DNA from: Clostridia bacterium
Lineage (GTDB): Bacteria > Bacillota > Clostridia > Christensenellales > Aristaeellaceae
Length of the DNA stretch: 64,000 nt
Assembly: GCA_017524725.1 (NCBI GenBank)
Contig: JAFXUZ010000074.1
Location: forward strand, 47,739-111,738
Direction: 5' to 3'
The notes beneath the pieces are model-generated. The model made no database searches. It was not told the DNA's origin and was given only the letters and a program-made list of their open reading frames with translations. The position numbers and the translations under genes are program-made. Below, one piece after another: positions 22,193 through 30,890 of the stretch; the first letter of the stretch is position 1; every line of letters begins with the position of its first letter.

Positions 22193-24484
22193 ATGGCAGA
22201 AAAACGCAAGCTGATTTCAAACTGGGCATTCCATATGGGGGAATGCGAGGGCGCCGAATTTATGGGCTTCGACGACAGGTCCTGGAGAAGGGTCACGGTG
22301 CCCCATGACTGGGCAGTCGAATTTCCCTTCGACACGAAATGGGCCAGCGGTACCGGCTATCTTCCCGGGGGTGTGGGCTGGTACCGGAAGGCGTTTACCC
22401 TCTCTGAGGCGGATGTAAGCGGGAGGGTCGGAATTACTTTTTTCGGGGTATACAAGCACGCGAAGGTTTGGATCAATTCCAATTTTCTCGGGAACCACGC
22501 CTATGGCTATACCTCCTTTGGCTGGGATATCACTCCGTTTGTGCGTTCCGGGGAGAACGTCGTCGCAGTCCGGGTCGAGCATAAGGATGTGGCGGATTCC
22601 CGGTGGTACACGGGCAGCGGCATCGACAGGGACGTGGTCCTTGAGATATCGGAAAGGGTCTGTTTCCGCCCTTGGGGCATTTTCCCGTCGACGGTCAGCT
22701 GCGATGAAAACAGCGCCCGGATCCGCGTCAAATGGGAGACCTTCGGCGGCGAAGGGGCGCGGTTCACCCTGATGGACGGGAACAAGGTCCTCGGAACGGC
22801 AGCCGGGGAGGAAGAAAGCGGCGAAGCGCTGATGGAAGTATCTCATCCGCCGCTCTGGTCGCCTGGATCCCCGAAGATGCTGACGCTTATAGCGGAAGCG
22901 CTTTCGGGCGGGACTGTCAGGGACACGGTCTGCGTGCCCTTCGGCATCCGCACCTTCCTGTTCGATCCGGACAGGGGGTTCTTCCTGAACGGCAGGAATA
23001 TGAAGATCAAAGGCGTCTGCGTCCACCACGACGCGGGATGCCTCGGTGCGGCGGTCCCCAAAAAGGTGTGGACCGGGAGGCTGAACAAATTCCGCGAAGC
23101 CGGGTGCAACGCCCTGCGGACGGCCCACAATCCGCCGGATCCGGACCTGCTGGACGCCTGCGACGAACTGGGCCTAATGGTGATGGACGAGGCTTTTGAC
23201 GAATGGGAAGGCATAAAGAACAAATGGTGGCAGGGCCATAACGTCTATCCGCCGAAGCATTACGGGTATGGGGAGGATTTCCCCGAATGGCATGAGAAGG
23301 ACATAAGGAGCATGGTGCTCAGGGACAGGTGCCATCCGTCGGTCGTGCTGTGGTCCATCGGAAACGAGATCGACTATCCCAACGATCCCTATGTGACGCC
23401 GCTGTTCAGGGAAGCCATGGGGAACAACGACGCCAACAAGCCCCTGGCGGAGCGGCTGTACGATCCCCGCAAGCCGGACGCGGGGAGGCTTTCCGCCGTT
23501 GCCAGGGAACTGTGTGACATCGTTCATTCCCTGGACGATACAAGGCCGGTCACCAGCGCCCTTTCCTTCCCGGAACTCAGCAACCGGACCGGCTTTGCGG
23601 ACCAGCTGGACCTGAGCGGATATAATTACCGGGAGAAATTTTATGACGAGGACCACAGGAAGTATCCCGGCAGGGTGATCCTCGGGAGCGAAAACAGCCA
23701 CGATCCTGCGGCCTGGCGGGCGGTGGAGGACAGGGAGTTCATCGCAGGCCAGTTCCTGTGGACGGGAGCAGATTTCCTTGGCGAATGCCGGGGCTGGCCC
23801 GTCAGGATCAGCCAGGCCGGCATGATCGATCTTGCCGGGTTTGAAAAGCCGCTGTTCTACCGCCGGAAGGCCCTGTGGACAAAGGAACGTTTTGTAAAGC
23901 TTGCCGTCGGCACCGGGAACGGATGGGAGGAGCGCTTCCTGTGGCAGGGGGAAAGCGGGGAAACAAAGACCGTGAGCGTATATACCGGCCTGCCCGCAGC
24001 GGAGCTGTTCCTGAACGGCGAATCCCTCGGCGTTCGCGAACTGAAACGGGAGGATGGCTGCCGTCTGACATGGGAGGTCCCCTACGTACCCGGAACGCTG
24101 ACCGTCCGGGCGGAGGACCTGGAGGATTCCCTGTCCACCCCTGGAGAGGCGGCGGCGATCGAGATCAGGCCTGATACGCAGTGCCCCGGCCCGCTGGAGG
24201 CGGTCCGGGCGGAGGTATTCCTGCGGGACGCGGAGGGCCGCCCCGCCGCGGACGAAAGGATCGTGTGCCAGACGCTTGGCGACCTGAAGATCCTGGGCAT
24301 CGAAAACGGCATCCCGGACGACCTGACGCCCTATTCCGAGCACTTCCGCCGGACCCTTCAGGGGCGCGCCGCGGTGTATCTGCGGGCAGGGGAGGAGAAG
24401 GGCGGGGCCGAACTCCACGTGCGGACCGCCTCCGGCAGGAAGGCCAGCTGCAGGTTTACTTTAGGGCAGGAAAGCAGGCAATGA
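22193..24484 (+). CDS. Glycoside hydrolase family 2 protein
   Basis: A 763-residue cytoplasmic enzyme with a GH2 sugar-binding sandwich (SGTGYLPGGVGWYRKAF), an Ig-like domain, a TIM barrel from about residue 270 (GVCVHHDAGCLGAAVPKK; LRTAHNPPDPDLLDACDELG) and two C-terminal beta domains, the first DUF4982-like. The acid/base Glu is in LWSIGNEIDYP; the nucleophile is probably the Glu of ILGSENSHD. GH2 enzymes are beta-galactosidases, beta-mannosidases or beta-glucuronidases; which is unclear. The start is the ATG at 22193 with GGGGAGAG upstream. It would hydrolyse the sugar imported by the preceding transporter. Confidence 0.9.
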   Translation: MAEKRKLISNWAFHMGECEGAEFMGFDDRSWRRVTVPHDWAVEFPFDTKWASGTGYLPGGVGWYRKAFTLSEADVSGRVGITFFGVYKHAKVWINSNFLGNHAYGYTSFGWDITPFVRSGENVVAVRVEHKDVADSRWYTGSGIDRDVVLEISERVCFRPWGIFPSTVSCDENSARIRVKWETFGGEGARFTLMDGNKVLGTAAGEEESGEALMEVSHPPLWSPGSPKMLTLIAEALSGGTVRDTVCVPFGIRTFLFDPDRGFFLNGRNMKIKGVCVHHDAGCLGAAVPKKVWTGRLNKFREAGCNALRTAHNPPDPDLLDACDELGLMVMDEAFDEWEGIKNKWWQGHNVYPPKHYGYGEDFPEWHEKDIRSMVLRDRCHPSVVLWSIGNEIDYPNDPYVTPLFREAMGNNDANKPLAERLYDPRKPDAGRLSAVARELCDIVHSLDDTRPVTSALSFPELSNRTGFADQLDLSGYNYREKFYDEDHRKYPGRVILGSENSHDPAAWRAVEDREFIAGQFLWTGADFLGECRGWPVRISQAGMIDLAGFEKPLFYRRKALWTKERFVKLAVGTGNGWEERFLWQGESGETKTVSVYTGLPAAELFLNGESLGVRELKREDGCRLTWEVPYVPGTLTVRAEDLEDSLSTPGEAAAIEIRPDTQCPGPLEAVRAEVFLRDAEGRPAADERIVCQTLGDLKILGIENGIPDDLTPYSEHFRRTLQGRAAVYLRAGEEKGGAELHVRTASGRKASCRFTLGQESRQ

Positions 24485-24520
24485 TCCCATGGTCCGCCGG
24501 GCGGCGGAGGATGAACGGCA

Positions 24521-24563
24521 GCGGCGCACCGAAGCAGTTTATATGCCGGTGCGCCGCTTTTTT
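24521..24563 (+). terminator. Terminator after GH2
   Basis: GCGGCGCACCG (24521-24531) pairs with CGGTGCGCCGC (24547-24557) and is followed by TTTTTT. It ends the rightward operon before the convergent GH130 operon. Confidence 0.88.
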
Positions 24564-24623
24564 CGTTTATACCGTGTAAGATGGAATTGCTGAAAGCACC
24601 CGATAATCGGCTTGATCCCGGGA

Positions 24624-25751
24624 TCAGTCTTCCTGACTTACGAATATGCCTTCCGTGATGCTTTCAGGAATTGACAGGTACCGCAGTGCGGACATAATAT
24701 CCGTTTCCTTTGCCCGCGCCAATCCGATGACACGATCCGCGGCACCGTAATACATATGCACTTCATCGTTTTTCACCAGCGCGCCGCAGCTGAATACCAC
24801 ATTCGGGTAGAACCCGCGGATCTCGTAATCCGTCTCTGCGTACAGCACCGGCTCCGGGCTGACTGCCAGCACACGGGCAGGATCATCCTTTGCCAGCAAA
24901 GCGGCGCCCATGCTGTAACGGTTGGACGCCCGGTCTGCCCCATGATACAAAACCAGCCATCCTTTTTCCGTCAGGATCGGTACGGCTCCGCCGCCGTTCC
25001 GGGCACCATCCCAGGAAAACCGCGGCAGGTTCAAAGGTTGAAATTCACCCCAATGAAGCATATCCGGCGAGGCGCAAACCCAGATTTTTGCCTCCCCGAT
25101 CTGCCTGGGCACAGGGCGGGTCAAGGCCCAATACTTACCTTGTATTTTCTGCGGAAAAATACAAACGTCCCGGGCTTCTGTCTGGAAGATGATGCCATGC
25201 TTTCGTACGCTGACAAAATCCTTCGTTTCCGCAAGGGCTGTGGTGATACCGTGATGGGAAACCGCCGTGTAGTTAATGTAATACGTATCATCGATTTGCG
25301 TGATCCGCGCGTCTTCTGTGCCAAAGGCTTCCATGGCGCAGTCCGGTATGATAAAGGGTTGATCCTCCACGGAAAAGTGAACTCCGTCCCTGCTCCTGGC
25401 CAGCCGTAAATGGGAGATGCTGGTTAAGAATACATAGTTTCCCCTTTCACGGTCCAGTATTTTCCGGGGATCGGAAAAGTCATACCGGGGATCATTCAAA
25501 GAAAGCGTCCGCACGGTTACGTGCCAGTGTCCGTTTTCCTCTGTAATCTCCGGCACATTGACAAAACCCGCAGGGGCTTGGGGCGGCTTTTCCGCTACCC
25601 GCAAAAGCAGCAGCACCTCGCCGCCATATTGGGCTACCCCCGCGTTAAATGTACAAACAACCTTAAACCCCTTCTGCCAGGGCGTCATCATGTCCGGGGT
25701 CACAAGGGGATTTTCTTTTGCCCGGATAAAAGGCGCTGTTATTCTTTTCAT
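24624..25751 (-). CDS. Glycoside hydrolase family 130 protein (beta-mannoside phosphorylase-like)
   Basis: The 375-residue protein is a five-bladed propeller of the GH130 family, with AFGTEDARITQIDDTYYINYT carrying the catalytic Asp region, KIWVCASPDMLHWG, and WLVLYHGADRASN. GH130 enzymes phosphorolyse beta-1,4- or beta-1,2-mannosides, releasing mannose 1-phosphate; a few are hydrolases. Family members differ and the exact linkage cannot be told by eye. It overlaps the upstream DUF1861 gene by four bases and is the last gene of the large leftward operon. It makes beta-mannosides the best guess for the locus substrate. Confidence 0.9.
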   Translation of the reverse strand: MKRITAPFIRAKENPLVTPDMMTPWQKGFKVVCTFNAGVAQYGGEVLLLLRVAEKPPQAPAGFVNVPEITEENGHWHVTVRTLSLNDPRYDFSDPRKILDRERGNYVFLTSISHLRLARSRDGVHFSVEDQPFIIPDCAMEAFGTEDARITQIDDTYYINYTAVSHHGITTALAETKDFVSVRKHGIIFQTEARDVCIFPQKIQGKYWALTRPVPRQIGEAKIWVCASPDMLHWGEFQPLNLPRFSWDGARNGGGAVPILTEKGWLVLYHGADRASNRYSMGAALLAKDDPARVLAVSPEPVLYAETDYEIRGFYPNVVFSCGALVKNDEVHMYYGAADRVIGLARAKETDIMSALRYLSIPESITEGIFVSQED

Positions 25752-26689
25752 TTCAGCAAATCTCCAAAGGGGGAGTCAATGACGATACGGCCCTGGGCCA
25801 CGTCGCCGAGTCCGCTGTACAAATCAGCCTTGCCGTCCGGCCGCATTTCTATGCCGGAGGTAAAGGCACAGTCAGCAAGGTAGGGCAGCATATAAGGGGT
25901 GGGGGGGTAACTGTCCTTCTCCCCGATCACCTGCATATCGCTGACCGAAAAGGTAACGGGATCAAAGATGAAAGCGATATTCACATAGGCTTGAAGTACC
26001 ACTTGGGGCGTAGGCTGTTTATAGCATCGATGGCCGATAACGCCGATGCGTCCGTCCTTGAGCAAATAGCACTGATTGCACCCACCCCATTCTCCTTCGG
26101 AAAACAGCCCGTCTATCACCCGGGCTTTGTCCACAATGGTATCATCCAATTCGTCAATGCTGTTCAAAATCGCAAATCCAACCACAGCTTCGCTGCCGTA
26201 TAATTCGGCGATGCGTTTGCTCCTGGGGCGGGTAAAGACGCCCACCCGTCCATCCCTCATTTCCACCAGCCGGATATCCTTCATGTTGGCGGGGCCGCAG
26301 GTGAAATGGCTCAAAAACCGCAGATCCCGTCCCCGGTAGTAATACCCGTACAAGGTGTCGATCTGATTGCGCCGCTTGCGCACATGGGTGCCGCCCAGGA
26401 TGATTTCATCCCCGATCATGGCTACGTGGGGATCCTCGATGGGATATACCACGGCCCCTTCTACCGGAACATAATGATCCCTTCCTGTTTCCATAAATAA
26501 AAAGGTAACGGAATTGGCAAAATCCTCCCGTCGCTCCACCCGGCCGAAAAGATAGCGCTTTCCCTGCCACTCAAAGGGAATGGAGCAATTATAGACGTCA
26601 TAGCCGTTCATACCGGAAAAGGTCAGCAAGGCCCCCTCGTAGACACATTTACGCCGGTGAAATTCTTCACGCAGTTCCCGTGCGGTCAT
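25748..26689 (-). CDS. DUF1861 family protein
   Basis: The 313-residue protein is a predicted five-bladed propeller of DUF1861 (LTFSGMNGYDVYNCSIPF; YLFGRVERRED; GPANMKDIRLVEMRDGRVGV; WGGCNQCYLLKDGRIGVIGH). DUF1861 genes are often beside GH130 mannoside genes, and the fold is related to GH43/GH130, but no reaction is settled. ATG 26689 is preferred over the in-frame TTG at 26710, which precedes the GAGAGGAG site. It overlaps the GH130 gene. A paralogue is encoded at 40790, at the other end of the locus. Confidence 0.85.
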   Translation of the reverse strand: MTARELREEFHRRKCVYEGALLTFSGMNGYDVYNCSIPFEWQGKRYLFGRVERREDFANSVTFLFMETGRDHYVPVEGAVVYPIEDPHVAMIGDEIILGGTHVRKRRNQIDTLYGYYYRGRDLRFLSHFTCGPANMKDIRLVEMRDGRVGVFTRPRSKRIAELYGSEAVVGFAILNSIDELDDTIVDKARVIDGLFSEGEWGGCNQCYLLKDGRIGVIGHRCYKQPTPQVVLQAYVNIAFIFDPVTFSVSDMQVIGEKDSYPPTPYMLPYLADCAFTSGIEMRPDGKADLYSGLGDVAQGRIVIDSPFGDLLK

Positions 26690-26788
26690 TCGTTCACTCG
26701 CTCCTCTCAATTGAGTTATTTGTTCATACAGGACGCTTTCAACTGATGTAAAAACGACCTTTCACTATTCTCGTTCTTATTGTTCCGA

Positions 26789-27739
26789 TCATTCCACGAT
26801 TCCGGTGCGTTCGATGCTTTCGGTGAAGTTTTTCTGGGTGAACAGGTAGATGACCAGCATAGGCAAAACAAAGATCAGCGCCGCGGCCATTTTGACTGCC
26901 ATGATGGTCATGGAATAATCGTTCTCCGGCAGTTTGATGGCGTTGAGTGCCGTAGACAGGGTTCCGATGCGGGTATAGAACAGGCCGGTCAAATAGGTTT
27001 CGTTCCAGTGCCACACCATGGAGAACAGGAACACCGTGATCTTGGCAGGCTTGGCCAGCGGCAGCATGACGGTGAAGAACACCTTGTAGGTGGATGCGCC
27101 GTCGATATACGCCGCTTCTTCCAATTGGTTGGGCAGCTTTTTGAAAAACTGCATGTAAATGATAATGAACAGGCTGCCCTTGAGCCCTGCGCCGAACAGC
27201 GCCGGCAGGATAAAGGACATGGGGCTGTTGATGACTCCCAATGCCCGGAATACCCAGGTCAGCGGCATGAACACGGTTTGCGGCGGAATGATATAGGAAA
27301 GCAGCAGCAGCACAAACAGCAGCCGCTTGCAGGGGAAATTCAACCGGGCGAAAGCATAGCCGGCGATGGCGCAGGTGTAGACTTGGATCAGTGCGGGCAA
27401 AAACGTGGTTAAGAGGGAAACGAACAGATTGGACCGCATCAAATTTTCGCCAAGGCTCCGGTCGGCAAGGAAAGTGGGCCACACGTTCATGGCGTCAAAA
27501 GCAAAATGAACGCTGGTCAAAGTAGGCTGATGGGGAATCCATTTTGCTGTAGCGTCTGTGATATCCGTGGCGCTTTTGAAGGACATGGAGACCATGTATA
27601 GAACCGGTTCCAGATACAGCAAGGCAAAGGCCGTCAGGATCAGGTACAGGGGCAGCCTGCGAAGGAAAGCCATGGCGGGCGTTTGCGAGCCGCGGGCTTT
27701 GCCAAGGATAGACAGACGGGGAAAAGGCAGCTTTTTCAT
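26789..27739 (-). CDS. Carbohydrate ABC transporter permease (MalG-like)
   Basis: A 316-residue protein with six hydrophobic segments and an EAA loop (LEEAAYIDGASTYKVFFTVM, about 215-234). AAAGGAG precedes the ATG at 27739. It overlaps the upstream permease by four bases; together they are the second permease pair in this operon. No ATPase is next to it, so the MsmX-type protein encoded at the head of the operon is the likely motor. Confidence 0.92.
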   Translation of the reverse strand: MKKLPFPRLSILGKARGSQTPAMAFLRRLPLYLILTAFALLYLEPVLYMVSMSFKSATDITDATAKWIPHQPTLTSVHFAFDAMNVWPTFLADRSLGENLMRSNLFVSLLTTFLPALIQVYTCAIAGYAFARLNFPCKRLLFVLLLLSYIIPPQTVFMPLTWVFRALGVINSPMSFILPALFGAGLKGSLFIIIYMQFFKKLPNQLEEAAYIDGASTYKVFFTVMLPLAKPAKITVFLFSMVWHWNETYLTGLFYTRIGTLSTALNAIKLPENDYSMTIMAVKMAAALIFVLPMLVIYLFTQKNFTESIERTGIVE

Positions 27740-28620
27740 GCGCGCTTCTCCTTTCTTTGCACGGTCAGGCCAAGAGATTTCCGGAAGATCAGGATCACGA
27801 CCAGGAGCACCAGCAGGATCACCAGGAAGTACAGCCAGGCGATGGCGCTGGCATAGCCGTAACCGGTGGAAATGTTGATGGAGTGGTGGGTAATCACCTC
27901 CAGAATGGGGTTAAAGGAGGCTGTGAACTGGTCCACGATGGTGTAGATCACACAGATGAATATAAATGGCATGAGCCCCGGCAGGGTAATGGTCCACAGT
28001 ATTTCCCACTGGCCGGCGCCGTCAATGCGGGCAGCCTCATAGGTGCTTGGGTTGATGGACTGCATGCCGGCGATCAGCAAAAGCATCTGCACCCCGGAAT
28101 ACCATAGGATCACCAGGAAATTATCCAGCACCACCTTCAGCGTTTCGCCCAGCGAACCGCCAATGCCCGCCACCAGCGCGGCTGCCGTGCCGGACTGAAG
28201 CACACTGATGGAGCCCTGCCCCTGACTGGTGAGGGTGGAGATCAGGTTGCCGCAGGTGAGCATCACCGGCAGAAAGAACACCGCCCGGTAGAAAGCGCGG
28301 CCGGGAAATTTGCTGTTCAGCATCAAAGCCATGATCAGCGCGAACACCACGATCAGCGGCACGATCAGCAGGGATTGCTGGAAGGTCTGCAGGAGCTTAT
28401 TGGGAATTTCCGCATCCTCATACAGGGCTTTATTGAAATTGTCCAGGCCCAGCCAGGTCATTTCCAGGTGGTCGGTGACGAAATTCACTTTATTCAGCGC
28501 CATATACAGGCAATACAAAAGTGGAAACGCCGTGAAAACCCCAAATCCGATCAGCCAGGGCACGATGAAGGAAAAGCCCACCATCTTCTGCTTCCGTTCA
28601 TAATTCCAGTTTTTCAGCAT
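27736..28620 (-). CDS. Carbohydrate ABC transporter permease (MalF-like)
   Basis: A 294-residue membrane protein with six segments and an EAA loop (YEAARIDGAGQWEILWTITL). The ATG at 28620 has AAAGGAG nine bases upstream and is preferred over ATG 28629, which abuts that site. It overlaps the next permease gene and follows the DUF5696 gene closely. Substrate unknown; context suggests an oligosaccharide. Confidence 0.91.
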   Translation of the reverse strand: MLKNWNYERKQKMVGFSFIVPWLIGFGVFTAFPLLYCLYMALNKVNFVTDHLEMTWLGLDNFNKALYEDAEIPNKLLQTFQQSLLIVPLIVVFALIMALMLNSKFPGRAFYRAVFFLPVMLTCGNLISTLTSQGQGSISVLQSGTAAALVAGIGGSLGETLKVVLDNFLVILWYSGVQMLLLIAGMQSINPSTYEAARIDGAGQWEILWTITLPGLMPFIFICVIYTIVDQFTASFNPILEVITHHSINISTGYGYASAIAWLYFLVILLVLLVVILIFRKSLGLTVQRKEKRA

Positions 28621-28625
28621 CTGCT

Positions 28626-30890
28626 TCATCTCCTTTCCAGCAGGCGAAAGCTTCGGGCTGCCAAAGATATGGAAGCGTTGGAATAAACCTCGTCCGTATT
28701 GTTGACCAGTACACGGAAGCCGTTCTCATAAACCGTTTCCGTAACGCCTGATTTCAGTGTTACAAAGCCAACGATTTTTTGCCCTTTTGTGGCCCGCAGA
28801 TAGGGCAGTATTTCCTGCCAGATGGCCAGCACGTCCTTCCGCCACAATTCAAAGGCAGTGGAATAGTAGGCCGCCGTGTCGGAATAAGCCAGCTTTTCCG
28901 TATTCTCCCAGCTGAAAGTAAAGGATACGCTGCCGCCCAGGGAGATGGCATGGAGCAGCTGGCTGCGCTGCTCATAAAAATCCATGTAATCCCCGGCCAG
29001 GTATTCCACCATTCCGTGGAGCACCAGCGGATAAAAAGGAATCTGCTCATCCAGCATGGTCAGGTAGCTGGAGGAAGGAAGCCGGGTGAGCGTAACACCG
29101 TTCATCAGGGTGTAAGCGTTGCCGGAGGAAAGCCGGACGGTGCCGAAGTCCTGTACCATTTCCCGGAGCATATCCCGCTGGGCGCTCATCGCACCCTGGC
29201 GGGACAGGGCGGCGTCGAGGGCATAGTCCGTCATCAGCAGCGCGCCTGCACCTTCCTCCTGTATGCCTGTAATACCGTAATCCTGATATTGCTTTTTACT
29301 CTTTTCATAGCTGGATGCCATGAAAGCGCTGTTGGCGAACGCGCCGCCAAACAGGGGATACCCCTGAATGTTGTGCACAGTATCCCGCCCCACGGATAAG
29401 CCCTGAGAACGCTGGAGGCGGAGATGATTATCCCTCAGATACACTTTCGCGTCCAATTCCTTGGCTTTTTCTGAAAAAGCTTTCAGCCCGGCGTTGCCGC
29501 CCAGGGGACCGGCCACCGGAAATCGGTCGGGATATTCCACGGATTCACCCCGTTTGGCCCAGCCGGAATAGGTGACATCCATGGGACCGACCCCGTTTTC
29601 CCGCAGCCAGGTCAGGATTTTTCCGGCCTGGTCGAAGGTGGTCATGGGAATGAAGGTATCGCCCAGCATCCCGCTTTCAATATCCCCGCCCACCAGGTTC
29701 AATTGCAGCGCAGGTTCCGCGTCGGCGGAAAGCGGGGTCAGGGCGTATTTTTCCCGGAGGTAATCCCGATATTGACCCGCCATACCTACCCAATCGCCTG
29801 TGCCGAACAGGTATTTCACCCGCCGCGGTTCCTTGACAGCAAAGGAGGTATAATTCAGATATCCGTCTCCTGTGGAGGAATTGGTGATCACCTTATACTT
29901 CATGCGGTAATTGAAGCGGGCGGATACCGTGTTGAAGCCGGTCTGCACTCCGGCCCGGGAGGCCACCACGCTGGCCTGGGTTTCACCCGCGTCCACCACG
30001 GCCATCAGGGTATTGCCTTCCCGGATCACGCCGTAAACGGGAAAGGCCACCTGGGATTTTTCCAATTCTGACCGCAGCGTGCTGTCGAAGCCGTTGGCCA
30101 GCGCCATATCCGCGCCGTAAACAGAAGCTACATATTGGCTGTTGACAAATTTGCGGGACTGAAAATCGATCAGCGCGCCGGTGCCATCCGGCACGAACAG
30201 TGCGCCTTCGATGCCCATGTCGCTTCTGGTGGCCCCCAGATTGGGAAACAGATAGAATTCCGCCATCACGCAGGAAGCGTCTTTGTCCAGCGAAACCCTG
30301 CCGGAAGAGGAGGTTTTATACACCTCACCCGGGTCGCTGACCAGCGCAGAGGGAATGGAGACCGACAGGCCGCCGTCTTCCAGGCAGGCTTCATATGCAA
30401 AGGTGACTTTGTGAACCTGTAATTCAAAGTATACACGCACGCCCTTGTCCATGCGGTACACCGTCACCCTGGCTTCTTCCGTCAGCGTGTTGGAATACTT
30501 GGTATTGGCGGCGGACACTTCCTGTACGTAGGTGAACAGGATGGGCGCGCGCAGGTTGTTGGTCCACAGCTTGTTACTCTTTTCAAGCGCCATTTCCTCA
30601 TCCGTTGGGGCGGAACGCCATACATACCCGTTTTCCTTATTGACCACCTGAATGTTGCCGTCGTCCAGATTGACCCACAGCTGCAGCTGATCGTTTTCAT
30701 CCGCCAATTGCAGGCCCCGGCCATCCAGGGCAGTCAGCGCTTCATTTGGAACAAAGGCTTCTTCCGCCGAGTACAGAGATATCTCTCCGGTCTTGGACGC
30801 ATTCAGAAGACGGATGCCGACCACCGCGCCGGCCACAGCCGCCAGGCATACGGCTGTGATCAGGATTTTCAAAAGTTTTTTCTTAAACAT
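28626..30890 (-). CDS. DUF5696 domain protein, membrane-anchored, extracellular
   Basis: A 754-residue protein with an N-terminal membrane anchor (LLKILITAVCLAAVAGAVVG) and a large extracellular part. The first 350 residues are beta-rich (LQLWVNLDDGNIQVVNKENG; YVWRSAPTDEEM); the second half (about 370-720) looks like a TIM-barrel glycosidase domain (GVGPMDVTYSGWAKRGE; AKELDAKVYLRDNHLR; ISLGGSVSFTFSWENTEKLA). This matches DUF5696, found in Firmicute sugar-transport operons and without known activity. ATG 30890 has AGGGAG ten bases upstream and overlaps the upstream gene by eight. A surface glycosidase that pre-digests the substrate is the natural guess. Confidence 0.85.
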   Translation of the reverse strand: MFKKKLLKILITAVCLAAVAGAVVGIRLLNASKTGEISLYSAEEAFVPNEALTALDGRGLQLADENDQLQLWVNLDDGNIQVVNKENGYVWRSAPTDEEMALEKSNKLWTNNLRAPILFTYVQEVSAANTKYSNTLTEEARVTVYRMDKGVRVYFELQVHKVTFAYEACLEDGGLSVSIPSALVSDPGEVYKTSSSGRVSLDKDASCVMAEFYLFPNLGATRSDMGIEGALFVPDGTGALIDFQSRKFVNSQYVASVYGADMALANGFDSTLRSELEKSQVAFPVYGVIREGNTLMAVVDAGETQASVVASRAGVQTGFNTVSARFNYRMKYKVITNSSTGDGYLNYTSFAVKEPRRVKYLFGTGDWVGMAGQYRDYLREKYALTPLSADAEPALQLNLVGGDIESGMLGDTFIPMTTFDQAGKILTWLRENGVGPMDVTYSGWAKRGESVEYPDRFPVAGPLGGNAGLKAFSEKAKELDAKVYLRDNHLRLQRSQGLSVGRDTVHNIQGYPLFGGAFANSAFMASSYEKSKKQYQDYGITGIQEEGAGALLMTDYALDAALSRQGAMSAQRDMLREMVQDFGTVRLSSGNAYTLMNGVTLTRLPSSSYLTMLDEQIPFYPLVLHGMVEYLAGDYMDFYEQRSQLLHAISLGGSVSFTFSWENTEKLAYSDTAAYYSTAFELWRKDVLAIWQEILPYLRATKGQKIVGFVTLKSGVTETVYENGFRVLVNNTDEVYSNASISLAARSFRLLERR

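Noticed and set aside
20244..22229. A 661-codon leftward open frame
   Set aside because: Antisense to the LipO-like binding protein; same shadow composition and no start signals.
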